From Clarkia xantiana subsp. parviflora (lineage: Eukaryota > Streptophyta > Magnoliopsida > Myrtales > Onagraceae): a DNA stretch of 64,000 nt. Made by a program: the position numbers and the translations under genes. The stretch is taken from contig JAPTYO010000015.1 in NCBI GenBank assembly GCA_036873135.1, positions 12,441,683-12,505,682 on the forward strand, given 5' to 3'. The notes under the pieces are model-generated. The model searched no databases. It saw only the letters and a list, made by a program, of their open reading frames with translations, and was not told the DNA's origin. Positions 32,301 through 45,178 of the stretch are shown here, one piece after another (the first letter of the stretch is position 1; each line of letters starts with the position of its first letter).

Positions 32301-33577
32301 ATGGTTAACATGGAAAAGATTTATATGGTTGTATGATGTTGACAGGGCTCACTTAACATGAGTCTAGTCAAGAACAGTAACCACAGCAGTGAAAGGGCAA
32401 CCTTCTCTGCTCACCATAGTGGGTCAAAAGAATCCAAGCATGATCCGCATATCATGGAGAGAACTGGACCGAATGGGTCCTATACAATAATACGGTAGGT
32501 TAAACCCCGTTGATAAAGAGCGTCCCAAGTACGCCTCGTATGTCACGAGTATGAAGCAGAAAAATGTTTTATATAGACACAAATCATTTGATGAGATTCA
32601 CTTGTGAATTTAATCAGGTGTGATGTTCATTATGATTCAAAGTTCTCGACTATGTGTGCGACAAATATTGATCAAATATGCGACAATAAGATCAAGAACC
32701 ATACCATTGTCATTTATCGTTCATTGTTCGTTTCAATTACTAAAATTTTGGTTATTTTAAGATTCGGAGTTATTTAATAAAGTAATTGTAGCTCGATTCG
32801 TAGCACAATTTTCTTATCAATTTAATGGTCCAGTAAAAAGGGAACGATCCGAAAGAAAACTCATACCCACGGGTTTGGAACCAAACTTTTCGACCAGTTA
32901 AAAGAGGCTGAATGAAACGAAACGACACACATGCTCCGTCATCTCAGCCAGGACAATTTAGCTGAATAAAACCATCGATTGCGTGGTTAGATCGAAAGAT
33001 TTAGTATTTATCATTTGTTAGTTCTCCATTATATGATAAATTCTGTAATGATGAGCATTTTTTGACACCGATTGGATTAAGTTTAATTAAATTTTGGAAA
33101 CGACACAATTTATACCATGGGTTAAACTTGGTATAGGCGCCACACGCACGTGTACCTCGAAAGACGGAACACGTCGTTTTCAAAGTACGAATATAATGAT
33201 GAAGTTTTTTAATGAATGTTAAATTTTCATTTGCCTCCTTTCCGGGAATAATTCATTCAATACTTACACGATGATGAGAGGTATGCTTCATAGGCTGCCA
33301 TGAACTCGTAAAGTACAAACTGATGCATAAGGCAAAAGCCCAATGCACAGTTCAAAGATGGATAACTCTTTGATATGAATTAGCCAATAAAAAGGATGAT
33401 TTCGCTAAAACGAATCTCCCACTAAATGCCTTGAATGAGAAGTTAGGCAAGACATTCATATTGACAAAGCACTTCATCAACTATATCGGTTAAAACACGA
33501 CGCCATAAAAGCTAAAAGTGAATGATAACGAATTAAATCTTATCATCATGCGACGTTAACTTGCATTAAACAAGTAT
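32301..33577 (+). other. Cop1 spacer in place of protease and integrase
   Basis: No coding potential. It is collinear with the spacers of Cop2 and Cop4, for example the GGTATAGGCGCCACACGCACG block near 33130 and CAATTACTAAAATTTTGG near 32735. Confidence 0.55.
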
Positions 33578-35686
33578 TTGAACCGAGAGTATTTGAATGA
33601 TAGTCAGTTCCCAATTACTTCGAGTGGGAGATTTGAGGCAGCAACACAAGTGAATAAATTGGTAAATGAAGATGGGGACATTTTCATAGTAAATCCAATG
33701 GTAAATGAATATGGGGACATTTTCATAGTAAATCCAGTGGGAGTAGTCAATCCTACCACACAAATCACTGTTGCTGTAGGTGCGAATCAAGTTGAACCTG
33801 AAAATCACGTAGCCGGACCGCTGGATGAAAATCCAATTATGCCACAACTACCCATTATTCCTAGTGGGAGTGGATCAACCAACTTGGTTCCAGGTCCTAG
33901 TGACCAAGGAATTAATCTTGGAGATCGAAACCCGAGACCAAGAGGTCGTCCAAGAAAAGGTGTATGTCAAGGTTCTAGCACTGCCCTTGTTCCCAGTGGG
34001 AGTGATGCTTCGATAGAAAGCATTATTCCGAGTGGGAGCAACGTTCAGACTCAAGATGGGATTAACGAGCCTAGACGTAGTCAAAGGCATCGAACTTCTC
34101 CCAAGAAGTTTCCCATCGAGAGGGGTGAGATATTCACCCTAACTTCTGTTGATGAACCGGTAACAGTTCAACAAGCGTTGAATGGACCTCAAGAGATAGA
34201 ATGGTGGAAAGCAATGAAGGAAGAGACCACCTCAATGAAAGCCAATTCGGTATGGTCTTTAGTTGATTTACCTGCTAACCACAGGACCATAGGGGCGAAG
34301 TGGGTTCTGAAACTGAAACTCACTACTAATGGAATTGTCGAGCGATACAAAGCTCGACTAGTTGCGAAAGGATACACCCAGCTTCACAGAGTGGAATTTA
34401 ATGAAATATACTCAACGACTATGCGGTACACCACAGTTAGGGCAATCCTAGCCCTGGTCGCATGCCTCGATCTAAAGCTGCACCGAATGAATGTTAAGAC
34501 TGCATTCCTCCGCGGAAATCTGGAGGAAGAGATCTATATGGAGCAACCGGAGGGTTTTCATTACTCCTGGTAACGAATGTAAAGTTTGTAAACTCCAAAG
34601 ATCTATTTACGGTCTTAAACAATCGTCTCGCAATGGTACCGCAGGTTCCACGAGGAAATCATTGGAAATGGATTCGTGAATCTCCACGAGGATCCATGCG
34701 TGTATACAAAGACCTCAGGGTCTAAGTATGTCATCTTAACTTTATACATGGATGACATACTCATTGCTGCGAACTATTTGAGTTTCATGCACGAGTCAAA
34801 GTCTTGGTTGGCATCTGTATTTGAGATGAAAGACATGGGAGAAGCTACGTGCATCTTGGGCATTAAAATTGCTAGAGATCGTGCCGCCCAGAGATTGTGT
34901 CTATCTCAGGAAACCTATATCAACAAACTGTTGAGAAGGTTTAAATTACAAGATGCCAAACCTGTGGAGACGCCGGTAGTATTCGGGTGCACGTTGTCAA
35001 AGCGTGACGGCCCGAAGAACCAGCAATAGCGTGAACATATGAGGAATGCTGAGTATTTAAGCATGGTCGGAAGTTTTATTTTACGTCGTGGTCCTAGTAG
35101 CAAGATTCCAATCAGACCCTGGCTATCATTATTTAAAAGCTGTAAAGCGGATCATACGATATCTGAAAGGTACTACGACTACGTACTGTGCTATGAGGGC
35201 AGGAGGTTAGAATTGACCAGATTGAGTAACGCCGACCATGGTGGCGATCCAGATGATCGTAGGTCCACCACAGGAGGAGTGTTTCTCCTTGCTGATGCCG
35301 CCATTTCATGGACCAACAAGAAGCAATCATGTGTCGCGCTGTCTACAATGGAGTCAGAATTCGTTGCCCTCTCCAAAAATGCACAGGAAGCGGTCTGGCT
35401 GAAAAGGCTTCTTACTGCGCTGCTTGATGGTGATGTCGGGAGCAAACCTGTGAAGGTGTACTGCGATAATCAGGCAGCCATTGCGGCAGTAAAGAATCCA
35501 AAGTACCATAGTAGGACTAAACACATTGATGTGAAATATAATTATGCTAAATCTATGGTAGAAGATAATATAATCACTTTAGAATACTCACCCACTGATG
35601 ACATGGTGGCGGACCCATTAACTAAACCATTACGCGGAGAGATAATTGAAAAGCACATTAAACTGCTTGGATTGCGTAGGGTTTAG
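33578..35686 (+). pseudogene. Cop1 RT-RNase H polyprotein remnant
   Basis: The open part 33578-34573 has the linker region with RRSQRHRTSPKKFPIE, then RT start motifs (AIGAKW-like TIGAKWVLKLKL, YKARLVAKGYTQ, NVKTAFLRG). A shift near 34560 and a small deletion near 34640 break the frame. RT resumes with LYMDDILIAAN (catalytic DD kept, near 34745), then a stop near 35027. RNase H (35039-35686) has NADHGGDPDD, STTGGVFLL, SFVALS-like EFVALSKNAQEAVWL and DPLTKPL, with normal end GLRRV. A 39-base tandem duplication lies near 33661-33738 (VNEDGDIFIVNPM / VNEYGDIFIVNPV). Confidence 0.88.
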
Positions 35687-36775
35687 AAGTGGTCGTGTGT
35701 CTGTGATAACATTTGATAATTGAAAGTTACATTTTTTATTATTGAGAGAATTGCAAATTGAGTTTGTGATTCATCGACGTCATAATGATTAACTACATCG
35801 GATGGTACGGTCTATAGCTTGAGTCGTAGGAGGACGCAATCCTCTGCTTAAAATTATGTCGAATGTGGGCCTTGCCTAGTCAAACAGGCACGGTCGTCTT
35901 GTAGGCAAGGGGGACCTCTGCCGAAGCAAGACTGGCCAAGAACCAGTTGGGAAACTTGGTTATGCAAAATGATCATTTGGTTTCGGAGTAACACGACATG
36001 ATCTTCGTTTTTCACTTTGCCGGTGATGAACTTTGTTCGTCATTTAACCACATTATGGGCCAGATGAAAATCTGCAATAGCATCATTAACATATCCCACA
36101 CCTGACATTGTTCAGGTATGCCATCGATGCGTGCTTCATACTAAATGTGCCACATTCGACCACGGGATCATGCTCGGCTGTGCTAGATAGAATCTTCGCG
36201 ATTCGGACAGGCGCAAACTTCTTCACCTCGAGCATCTGATTGATCCCGGGAGCATTATGAAAAGGCGCCTGAAGTATCCTCATGGACTTAGAACTCATAT
36301 CTAAGGTCAGGCGTACGAGCGTAGTGATGAAGAAAATGCCAAGTGACCACGTCCTGAAAACCGGTTGGGTTTGACTAAGGGTATGAGCGATGGGGATGGT
36401 CAAGTTCACCTGTAATTCACCGACTCTTGTATTCAATAGGTGGCCACCAACCGGATATTAGTTGAAGGTTGTGAATACTTGTACGGATGCCCTGGAGAAG
36501 TATTCCTATGTGGGAAACTAGGCAATTGGAAAATTAACAATGGACTTAGGATACAGCGCGATACAAATTGATATTTTTAACATGTTAATTTGAGATAGGG
36601 AATCACCGTTCCGAGGGCGCTACAACACTTCTAACAGATGAGTAGCACGATGCCCGTCGTATCCGCCAGTCGCACGGCAAACCTTGTATGAACTATTCGG
36701 AAGCAGGGGTAGGATCAGAAGAGTGGGATGTTGATGGGATTTGGACAACAATACATTAATAGGCAACCTCCCATT
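35687..36775 (+). other. Cop1 3' non-coding region
   Basis: No ORF of substance. Cop2 carries a homologous region (37805-38926) and Cop3 a truncated one (45179-45779). Confidence 0.55.
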
Positions 36776-36790
36776 CCGGCGAGTGGGAGC
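36776..36790 (+). other. Cop1 polypurine tract
   Basis: CCGGCGAGTGGGAGC directly precedes the 3' LTR. The same sequence precedes the Cop2 3' LTR at 37805-37819 (inverted). Confidence 0.65.
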
Positions 36791-37390
36791 TGTTAGCATA
36801 TGGTGATTGGGTGGCGTAATTGGTAGCCCATTAATATGTATAGGTAACCTAAGAAATTGGGTTAATTTCACATTAGGGAAATTGTGCTTGACCCAAAGCC
36901 CAATTGACATGAGAGGCCCAAAATTGGGCCTCCCTAACACATATAGGCCGGCCGAAATATGCAAGGGGCAAAATGGACTTTTCTCCACTTTGCTCCTCCT
37001 ATAAATAAGGGGTGTTAGGGTTTTATTTGGGTAATTCACAATTCTTCCTAAGTCGTGATTTGAGAGAAAAACCCTTCCCCACCTTGAGAGCATACTTCGG
37101 CCGAACCAAGTCCACCACCAAGGGTATGCCAATTTGCTTCGAGCAAAACACTTCGGAGATCCGTCCCTGCCAAGAATCGATCAGAGGCTTTGCTGTTGAG
37201 CTAATACCACATAGGGCTTCTCTAACAAGAATCCCTACGGGTTCCGTCCGGTGGATCGTGAACTCCCTCAGCAAGATAATTGGGACTACAGAAATGTTTA
37301 AGGTATGTGCACATCTTCCGCTACGTAATTATGATTACTAGCATGTACCTTGTTTTATGTTTCCGTAGTAATCAACCCCTTAATCCAACA
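36791..37390 (+). repeat. Cop1 3' LTR
   Basis: TGTTAGCATATGG...AATCCAACA, flanked by ATAGT. It contains TATAAATAAGGGGTG (about 37000), a good TATA box. Confidence 0.9.
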
Positions 37391-37395
37391 ATAGT

Positions 37396-37804
37396 ATCCA
37401 CAGCAAAACCTCTGATCGATTCTTGGCAGGGACTGATCTCCGGAGTGATTTGCTCTAAGCAAATTGGCACACCCTTGGTGGTGAAATATGGTTCGGTCGA
37501 AACTGTGTATTAGGGGGGAGGGTTTTCTCTCAAACCACCACTTAGGAGGAATTGTGAATTACCCCAAATAAAACCCTAACACCCTTTATTTATAGAACGA
37601 GCAAAGTAGACAAAAGTCCACTTTGCCACTACATACAATTTCGGCCGGCCATGTATAAGGGAGGCCCAATATTTTGGGTCCCTCATGTCAATTGGGATTT
37701 GGGTCAAGCCCAATTTCCCTAATGTGACATTTACCCAATTTCTTAGGTAACGTATACATATTAATGGGCTACCAAATACTACGCTCAGTCACCATATGCT
37801 AACA
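37396..37804 (-). repeat. Cop2 3' LTR, second fragment (U3 end)
   Basis: Continues from 29204 after removal of Cop1 (TCCACAGCAAAACC...). It ends CATATGCTAACA at 37804, the LTR's outer TG end on the minus strand, followed by the polypurine tract. Confidence 0.87.
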
Positions 37805-38926
37805 GCTCCCACTCGCCGGAATGGGAGGGTGCTTGTTAATGTATTGTTCTCCAAATCGCATCAACATTTCACTCTTCTGATCCTGCCCCTGCTTCCGAAT
37901 AATTCATACGAGGTTTTCCGTGCGACCGACGGATACGACGTGCATCGTGCTACTCATCTGCTAGGAGTTTTGTAGCGCCCGCAGAATGTTGATTCCCAAT
38001 TTCAAATCAACCTGTTAAAAAAACACCAATATGTGTCGCGTTATATCCTAAGTCAACTGATAATTCTCTAACTGCCCATTTTCCACATAGGAATACTTCT
38101 CCAGGGCATCCGCACAAGTATTCACAACCTTCAACTAATATCTGGTTGGTGGCCACCTACTGAATACAAGAGTCGGTGAATTATAGGTGAACTTGACCAT
38201 CCACATTGCTCATACCCTTAGTCAAACTCAACCGGTTTCCAAAGACGTGGTAAATTGGCCTTTTTCTTCAGCACTACGCCCGTACGCCGAGAAGCGAACA
38301 TTGAGCCTGACCTTAGGTATGAGTTCTGAGTCCATGAGAAACTTCAAGTGCCTCTTCATAAGGCTCCCAGTATCAATCAAACGCTTGAGGTGAAGAAGTT
38401 TGCGCTCATCAGAATCGCGAGGATTCTATCTAGCACAACCATGCATGGCCCCGTGGTCGAACGTGGCACGCGTAGTATCAAGCACGCGTCGATAGCATGC
38501 CCGAACTTCGTCAGGTGTGGGATATGTCAATGATGCTATCGGAGATTTTCATCTGGCCCAGAATGTGGTTAACGATGAACAGAGTTCATCACCGGCGTAG
38601 TGCAAAACGAAGATCATGTCGTGTTACTGAGAAACCAAATGATCGTTTTGCATAACCAAGTTTCCCAACTGGTTTTTAGCCAATCTTGATTCGGAAGAGG
38701 TCCCCCTCTTTTACAAGAAGATCGTGCCTGTGTGACAAGGCAAGGCCCACATTCGACATAATTTATGCAGAGGTTGCGTCCTCCAACGACTTAGTTTATA
38801 GACCGTAAAATCTGATGTAATCAAACATTATGCGTCGATGAATCATAAACTCAAATTGCAATACTTTCATTTATCAAAATGTAACTTCCAATTCATCAAA
38901 ATGTTATCACAGATACATGCCCACTT
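37805..38926 (-). other. Cop2 3' non-coding region with polypurine tract
   Basis: 37805-37819 is the inverted polypurine tract. The rest is non-coding and aligns with Cop1 35687-36775. Confidence 0.6.
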
Positions 38927-40988
38927 TTAAACCCTACGCAATCCAAGCAGTTTAACATGCTTTTCAAAAGTCTCCATGCGCAATGGTTTAGTTAGTGGAT
39001 CTGCCACCATATCATCAGTGGGCGAGTATTCTAAAGTGATTATATTATCTTCTACCATAGATTTAGCATAGTTATATTTCACATCAATGTGTTTAGTCCT
39101 ACTATGGTACTTTGGATCCTTTACTGCCGCAATTACTGCTTGACTGTCAGAGAACACCTTCACAGGTTTACTCCCAACATTGCCATCAAGCAGCGCAGTA
39201 AGAAGCCTTTTCAGCCAGACCGCTTCCTGTGCATTTTTAGAGAGAGCCACGAATTCTGATTCCATCATTGACAGAGCGTCACAGGATTGCTTCTTGCTCG
39301 TCCATGAAATGGCGGCATCAGCAAGGAGAAACACTCCTCCTGTGGTGGACATATTATCGTCTGGATCGCCACCATGGTCGGCGTCACTGAATCCGGTCAA
39401 TTCTAACTTCTTGCCCTCATAGCACAGTACGTAGTCGGCAGTACTTTTCAGATATCGTATGATCCGCTTTACAGCTTTAAATGTTGATATCCAGGGTCTG
39501 ATTGGAATCTTGCTACTAGGCCCACAGCGTAAAGATGTTCGGCCGAGTACAAAGCATGGCGTACATGAGACTCCCAACCATGCTTAAATACACTGCACTC
39601 CTCATCTGTTCAAGCTCTTGTTGGTTCTTCGGGCCGTCGCGCTTTGACAACGCGCACCCGAGTACTACCGGCGTTTCCACGGGTTTGGCATCCTGTAATA
39701 TAAACCTTTTCAACAGCTTGTTGATGTAGGCTTCCTGAGATAGACATAACCTACGGATGAAACGATCTCTAGCAATCTTAATGCCCAAGATGTACGTAGC
39801 CTCTCCCATGTCTTTCATCTCAAATATAGATATCAACCAGGACTTTGATTCAAGCATGAAACTCACATCGTTTGCGGCAATGAGTATGTCATCCACGTAC
39901 AAAGTTAAGATGACATACTTAGACCTGGAGGTCTTTGTGTACACGCATGGATCCTCGTGGAGATTCACGAATCCGTTTCCAACGATTCCCTCGTGGAACC
40001 TGCGGTACCATTGTCGAGACGATAGTTTGAGACCGTAAATAGATCTTTAGAGTTTACAAACTTTACGTTCGTTACCAGGAGTAATGAAACCCTCCAGTTG
40101 CTCCATGTAGATCTCCTCATCTGGGTTTCCGTGGAGGAAGGTCTTAACATCAATTTGGTGCAGCTCTAAATCGAGGCTTGCGACCAAGGCTAGGATTGCC
40201 CTGAATGTGGTGTATCTCACAGTCGGTGAGTAAGTCTCATCAAAGTTCACTTCGTGAAGCTGGGTGTATCCTTTCGCAACCAGGTGAGCTTTGTATTGCT
40301 TGACATTTCCATCAGCAGTGAGTTTCAGTTTCAGAATCCACTTTGCCCCTATGACCCTACGGTTAGTAGGTAAATCAACTAAAGACCACACATAATTGGC
40401 TTTCATTGAGGCGATCTCTTCCACTATTGCTTTCCTCCATTCCTTCGCTTGAGGTCTTTTCAACGCTTGTTGAACTGTCACTGGTTCATCAACAGAAGTT
40501 AGGGTAAATATTTCACCCTTCTCGATGGGATACTTCTTGGGAGAAGTTCGATGCTTTCGACTTCGTCTAGGCTCGTTTATCCCATCTTGATTCTGAACAT
40601 TGCTCTCACTCGGAATAATACTTTCTATAGGAGCATCACTCCCACTGGGAACAAGGGCAGTGCTGAAACCTTGACCTAAAACTTTTCTTGGACGACCTCT
40701 AGGACTAGGAACCAAGTTAGTTAACCCACTCCCACTAGGAACAATGGGTATTTGTGGCATTATTGGATTTTCATCCAGCGGTCCGGCAACGTGATTATCA
40801 GGTTCAACTTGATTCGCACCTGCAGCAACAATGATTTGTGTGGTAGGATTGTGTCCACCCATTGGATTTACTATGAAAATGTCCCTATCCTCATTTACCA
40901 TTTCATTCACTTGCGTTGCTGCATCAAATCTCCCACTCGAAGTAAGTGGGACCTGACTATCATCGTTATCCTGCTCCAATTCGATCAA
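38927..40988 (-). pseudogene. Cop2 RT-RNase H polyprotein remnant
   Basis: The best-preserved RT of the family. 40988-40047: linker, IGAKWILKLKLTADGN, KAHLVAKGYTQLHEVNFDETYSP, ending at one TAA in VCKL-stop-RSIYGL. 39968-39516: NLHEDPCVYTK, LTLYVDDILIAAND (catalytic YVDD), LCLSQEAYINKLL. 39577-38927, in a shifted frame: RNase H with DADHGGDPDD, STTGGVFLLADAAISW, EFVALSKNAQEAVWL and ADPLTKPL, ending GLRRV. RNase H would remove RNA from the hybrid. No integrase lies upstream. Confidence 0.88.
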
Positions 40989-42340
40989 GAATTCGTCTGT
41001 TATATCTCACCAAGCGTTAAAAAAATTCTTCCTCAAGGTGTGTAACGTCTCATGTTCGACTACGAAACCATTATCACAAGCTAATTTAAACATGTATCAT
41101 CTAAGAGTAGTCACCATACTCTTGGTCCAAATACTTGTTTAATGCGCATGTTGATGTCGCATGATGATAAGAATTAATTCATTATCATTCCCTTTAGCTT
41201 TTATGGCGTCGTTTTTGACCGGTTTTGTCGATGAAGTGCATTATCGATGTGAATGTCTTGCCAAACTTCTCGCTCAAGGCATTTAGTGGGAGAGTCATTT
41301 TAGTGACATCATCCTTTTCATTGGCAAATTCATCCCAAAGACTTGGTCATCTTTGAATTGTGCAATGGGCTTTCGCCTTATGCGTCAGTTTATACTTTTA
41401 CGAGTTCGTGGTAGCTTGTGAAGCATATCTCTTTTCATCGTGTAAGCAATGAATGAATTATTCCCAAAAAAAGGGAGGCTAATGAAAAATTCAGCATTCA
41501 TTTAAAACACTTCATCATTAAATTTTTATTTTGAAAACGATATGTCCCATCTCTTGAGGTACACGCGCATGTGGCGCCTATTCCTGGTTATATCCCATGG
41601 TTTAATTCGTTTCGTTTCCAGAATTCAATTTAATTAAATCCAATAGGTTTCGCACATGTTCATCATTACGGAATTTATCATATAATGGAGTACTAACAAA
41701 TAAGAAATACTAAATCTTTCGATCTTGCTACGCAATCGATGGGTTTATTCAGTTCAGTTGTCCTGACTGAGATAACGGAGTATGCGTGTCGTTTCGTTTC
41801 ATTCAGCCTCTTTTACTTGGCCGGAAAAATTTGGTTCTAACCCGTAGGTTTGTATTTTCGTTTCGGATAGTTCCCTTTTGCAGACCGTTAAATTGATAAG
41901 CAAATCGTGCTTCGAATCAAGCAACAATTACTTTATCAATAATTCAGAATCTCGAAATAACCAAAATTTTATTAACTCAAACGAACAATGAACGATAAAT
42001 GACAATGGTATGGTTCTTGATCTGAAAGCCACGTTTGTCGCACACATAATCGAGAACTTTGAGACATGTTGGACATTACACCTGAGTAAATTCAGAAGTG
42101 AATCACATGAATTGATTTGTGTCCGTATAAAACATTTCCAGCTTTATACTCATGACATACGAGGTGTACTTGAGACGCACTTTATCATCGGGGTTTAACC
42201 CACCGGATTATCATATAGGATCTATTCGGTCCAGTTCTCTTCATGATATGCGGATCATGGTTGGCTTCTTTCGAACCACTATGGTGAGCAGAGAAGGTTG
42301 TCCCTTTACTGCTGTGGTTGCTGTACTCGACTAGACTCAT
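40989..42340 (-). other. Cop2 spacer in place of protease and integrase
   Basis: Non-coding; homologous to the Cop1 and Cop4 spacers. It contains GCGCATGTGGCGCC (about 41565) and AACCCGTAGGTTTGTATTTTC (about 41840). Confidence 0.55.
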
Positions 42341-42932
42341 GGTAAGTGAGTCCTGTCAACATCAGACAAACATATACATCTTTTCCATGTTAACCTTTCA
42401 TCGTGAAGGTTTCGAGCGGATTTTACACCAGCATCCATGGAAAGAGAGAAGACCATCACATTCAACCAAAATATTTCTAGCTTTAGCATCCTTCCTTCCA
42501 CCGAGGCGGATGCAAAGGGATACCAAGTTGTAACATTGGTTGCAATTGAAGTCTTCTTCAACCCCTTTATCCAGAGTTGAATGTATCACCACATACGCGT
42601 CCAGATCATCAAAGAACCTTCTCCCATTCTTGGGGAAACAAATTATCACATCCATCTCTCGTTTTCAAAATTATACAGACTAATATATTCATCTGTAGTT
42701 GTCTTCTCCGCTTTTCGGAATCGTAGTAGAGAGTTCAAAACATACTTCTTTTATTCATCATGATCCATACCATCAAGATTGCGAGGAATATCGAATCGCA
42801 CTCATTCAACCAACTCATACGAACACATTGATAATCATGCTTAATCAGGGAGACAGTAACATTTTGAGAAAGAATTGCATACATCGGATATCTATTAAGA
42901 TTGAATACGACAAATAATGATTCCTCAGCCAT
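42341..42932 (-). pseudogene. Cop2 gag-like remnant
   Basis: Starts MAEESLFVVFNLNRYPMY at 42932, then frame breaks. A later piece, LVSLCIRLGGRKDAKARN, lies at about 42480-42540. It matches the Cop4 193-aa ORF and the Cop1 remnant. Confidence 0.5.
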
Positions 42933-44755
42933 CTAAACCAGTCGACCGCTAGTAAACCGTGGGAAGGAGGTTCGTGAAATAGTTCACATTACTGTCGTCT
43001 TCAATCCAATAGATCATTCTCTTAAAAACGATTTTATTCGCAAATTAACGGAACGAGAACTTTGAAATAAGCATACCTGAACTTGGCTTTCCCAGGGCCC
43101 TTTTGTATTTTAAAATGTTCTGATGAACTTATGTATGCCTATATAATTCTACTTCACAAGTAAGTTATCATAGCAAGCCAAAACTTCATCAACTAAACCA
43201 CACATCATGCATTTAATTTTTGGAGCAACTCAAGCTAGCATATATAATTCTACATTCCAAGTAAACTATCACATGCAGCTACATCCTCAACATTCAGGCA
43301 TACGTGTCATACATGAACACTTCCACATCAATCATGAATATTTGGCGACTGGCTTTTGTAGACATGAATCCTAGGCAATCACAACCATCACAGCATGTCT
43401 GTCCTAATGCGCAAACCATATATTTAACCAGGGCTCCGCCCACAACATCCAGCTAGCTTGATGTAGTCAAGACAACAGTTCTAATAAATATATGAGATGA
43501 AAAGTAAACAATTGCAATTCAGCCCTCTAATTAATCCAGTCCCTAAATCATGCATTTCCGAGATCCATCCCCGTAGTCGAAACTAGGCATTAAGGATTAA
43601 TCTAAAACATGAAAGTTTTAAACCTTCGAGCACTGTGTAGACTAATTAAAGTTAAAAAAAAATTGGATTTTAAAATTTGACCATCTTCTTTTATTAATTG
43701 ACTTGAATTCGATTTTGAAAAATCTAGTTTGGTTCAATCAATTTTGGTCCGGTTCGGTTCTGTCCAGTAAATTTGGTTCGGTCCAAACTGGTCCAATAAA
43801 ATAGGGTTCGGTTCAACACACAAAACCGGTTCGGTTAGGTTCACTTAGTTTCCCCGGTTCGACGCAACCCGTCTAGGTCGAACCGATTAGGAAAATCCGG
43901 TTTGGTTTTATTCCTATCCGGTTCAGCAATTTGGACCGTCCCATTAATCACTTAGGGTTGGGCCGAAATAATATTGTGGGCTAAGTAGGGTTTTAAAGTC
44001 CACTAAAAACTTAACTTAGCCTCCAAGAATTATTAACTATATAAAATAATTTCAAATATTGCATATATATATATATATAATTGGCACACATCTATATATA
44101 TATTTATTTACTGTCAAGATTCTATCTATAAGATGTAAATCAATCAATATATATAAATTTCGGTCCAACTATATATATATATATATATTGTAAATATCTT
44201 TAATAGGGAAACAAATATACTGACACTATATTTTCTCATTCTTTTGGGTAACTAAATCTATCAATAATATATCAATCCCTATAAATTAGCTAGATATATT
44301 GATAGTTATATATATTTCCATATATTTAATGTGAACCTATCCTTATGTTTCCAAGTTTCCAATTATAGATATATTGTTACCTTTAATAATAAAAAAAAAT
44401 TAAAATATGGTAAACAATAACCCTATATTTCGGCCGAAATACATATTGCTTGGGGCTTAAGAAATTAAAAAAATTTCACCTTGTAATTCCAATAGTGTTC
44501 GGCCGAAAATACCAAATTGGAAACAAGTGGTCAAATTTCAAGATCAAATTTTAATAAGATCTACAATCCAATGTTTGATTTTGATAAAAGTCCCATTTTT
44601 CTTGAAGATCATGAACATCAAATTTTACTAAGAACATCATGAAAATTTCGGCACACCCATAAAAATTTCGAAAGTCACAAATTTAAAAAATTTCGGCTAG
44701 AAATTTTAAATTCTCAAGAACATCAATTTATCAAAATCAAGAACTTCTAAAACAG
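42933..44755 (-). other. Cop2 untranslated leader
   Basis: Non-coding. The repeat block GGTTCGGTT / CCGGTTCG lies at about 43720-43930, TATATA runs at about 44060-44195, and TTCGGCCGAAA words at about 44430-44510. Confidence 0.6.
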
Positions 44756-44767
44756 GCTCTGATACCA
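44756..44767 (-). other. Cop2 primer-binding site
   Basis: The minus strand reads TGGTATCAGAGC, the initiator-methionine tRNA site. Confidence 0.92.
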
Positions 44768-44768
44768 C

Positions 44769-45178
44769 CGTTGGATTACGAGGCAGATTACTACGGAAAC
44801 ATAAACAAGGTACATGATTGTAATCAGAATTACGCAGCGGAAGATGTGCACATACCTTAAACCCTTTCTGTAGTCCCCAAGGATCTTGCTGAGGGAGTTC
44901 ACGACCCACCGGCTGAACCCGTAGAAGTTCACGTTAAGGAAGTCCTACGCGGTATAGTCTCCACGGCAAAGTCTCTGATCGATTCTTGGCAGGGACGGAT
45001 CTCCGGAGTGATTTGATCCAAGCAAATTGGCACACCCTTGGTGTAGGAATATGGTTCAGCCGAAACTAGTATTAGGGAGGAGGATTTTTCTCTCAAATCA
45101 CCATTTAGGAGGAATTGTGAATTACCCTTAACAAAACCCTAACACCCCTTATTTATAGGAGGAGCAAAGAGGACAAAA
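44769..45178 (-). repeat. Cop2 5' LTR, truncated
   Basis: Aligns with the R/U5 and part of U3 of the other LTRs up to GGACAAAA (45171-45178). The remaining ~190 bases of U3 are missing and Cop3 3' sequence follows. Confidence 0.85.

Larger units (their letters stand above)
29205..37390 (+). mobile_element. Cop1: copia-type element inserted in a Cop2 LTR
   Basis: LTRs are at 29205-29788 and 36791-37390, with a perfect 5-bp target duplication ATAGT (29200-29204 and 37391-37395). Plus-strand order: primer site, ~2 kb leader, gag-like remnant, spacer, RT-RNase H (33578-35686), 3' region, polypurine tract, 3' LTR. Gag (beyond its first residues), protease and integrase are absent, so it depended on a relative such as Cop3 for movement. 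Confidence 0.9.
29014..45178 (-). mobile_element. Cop2: copia-type element containing Cop1
   Basis: Minus-strand element. The 3' LTR is at 29014-29204 plus 37396-37804, split by Cop1. Then come the 3' region, RT-RNase H (38927-40988), spacer, gag remnant, leader, primer site (44756-44767) and a partial 5' LTR (44769 to about 45178). The LTR is cut at about 45178, where Cop3 sequence starts. No integrase or protease is present. Confidence 0.85.
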
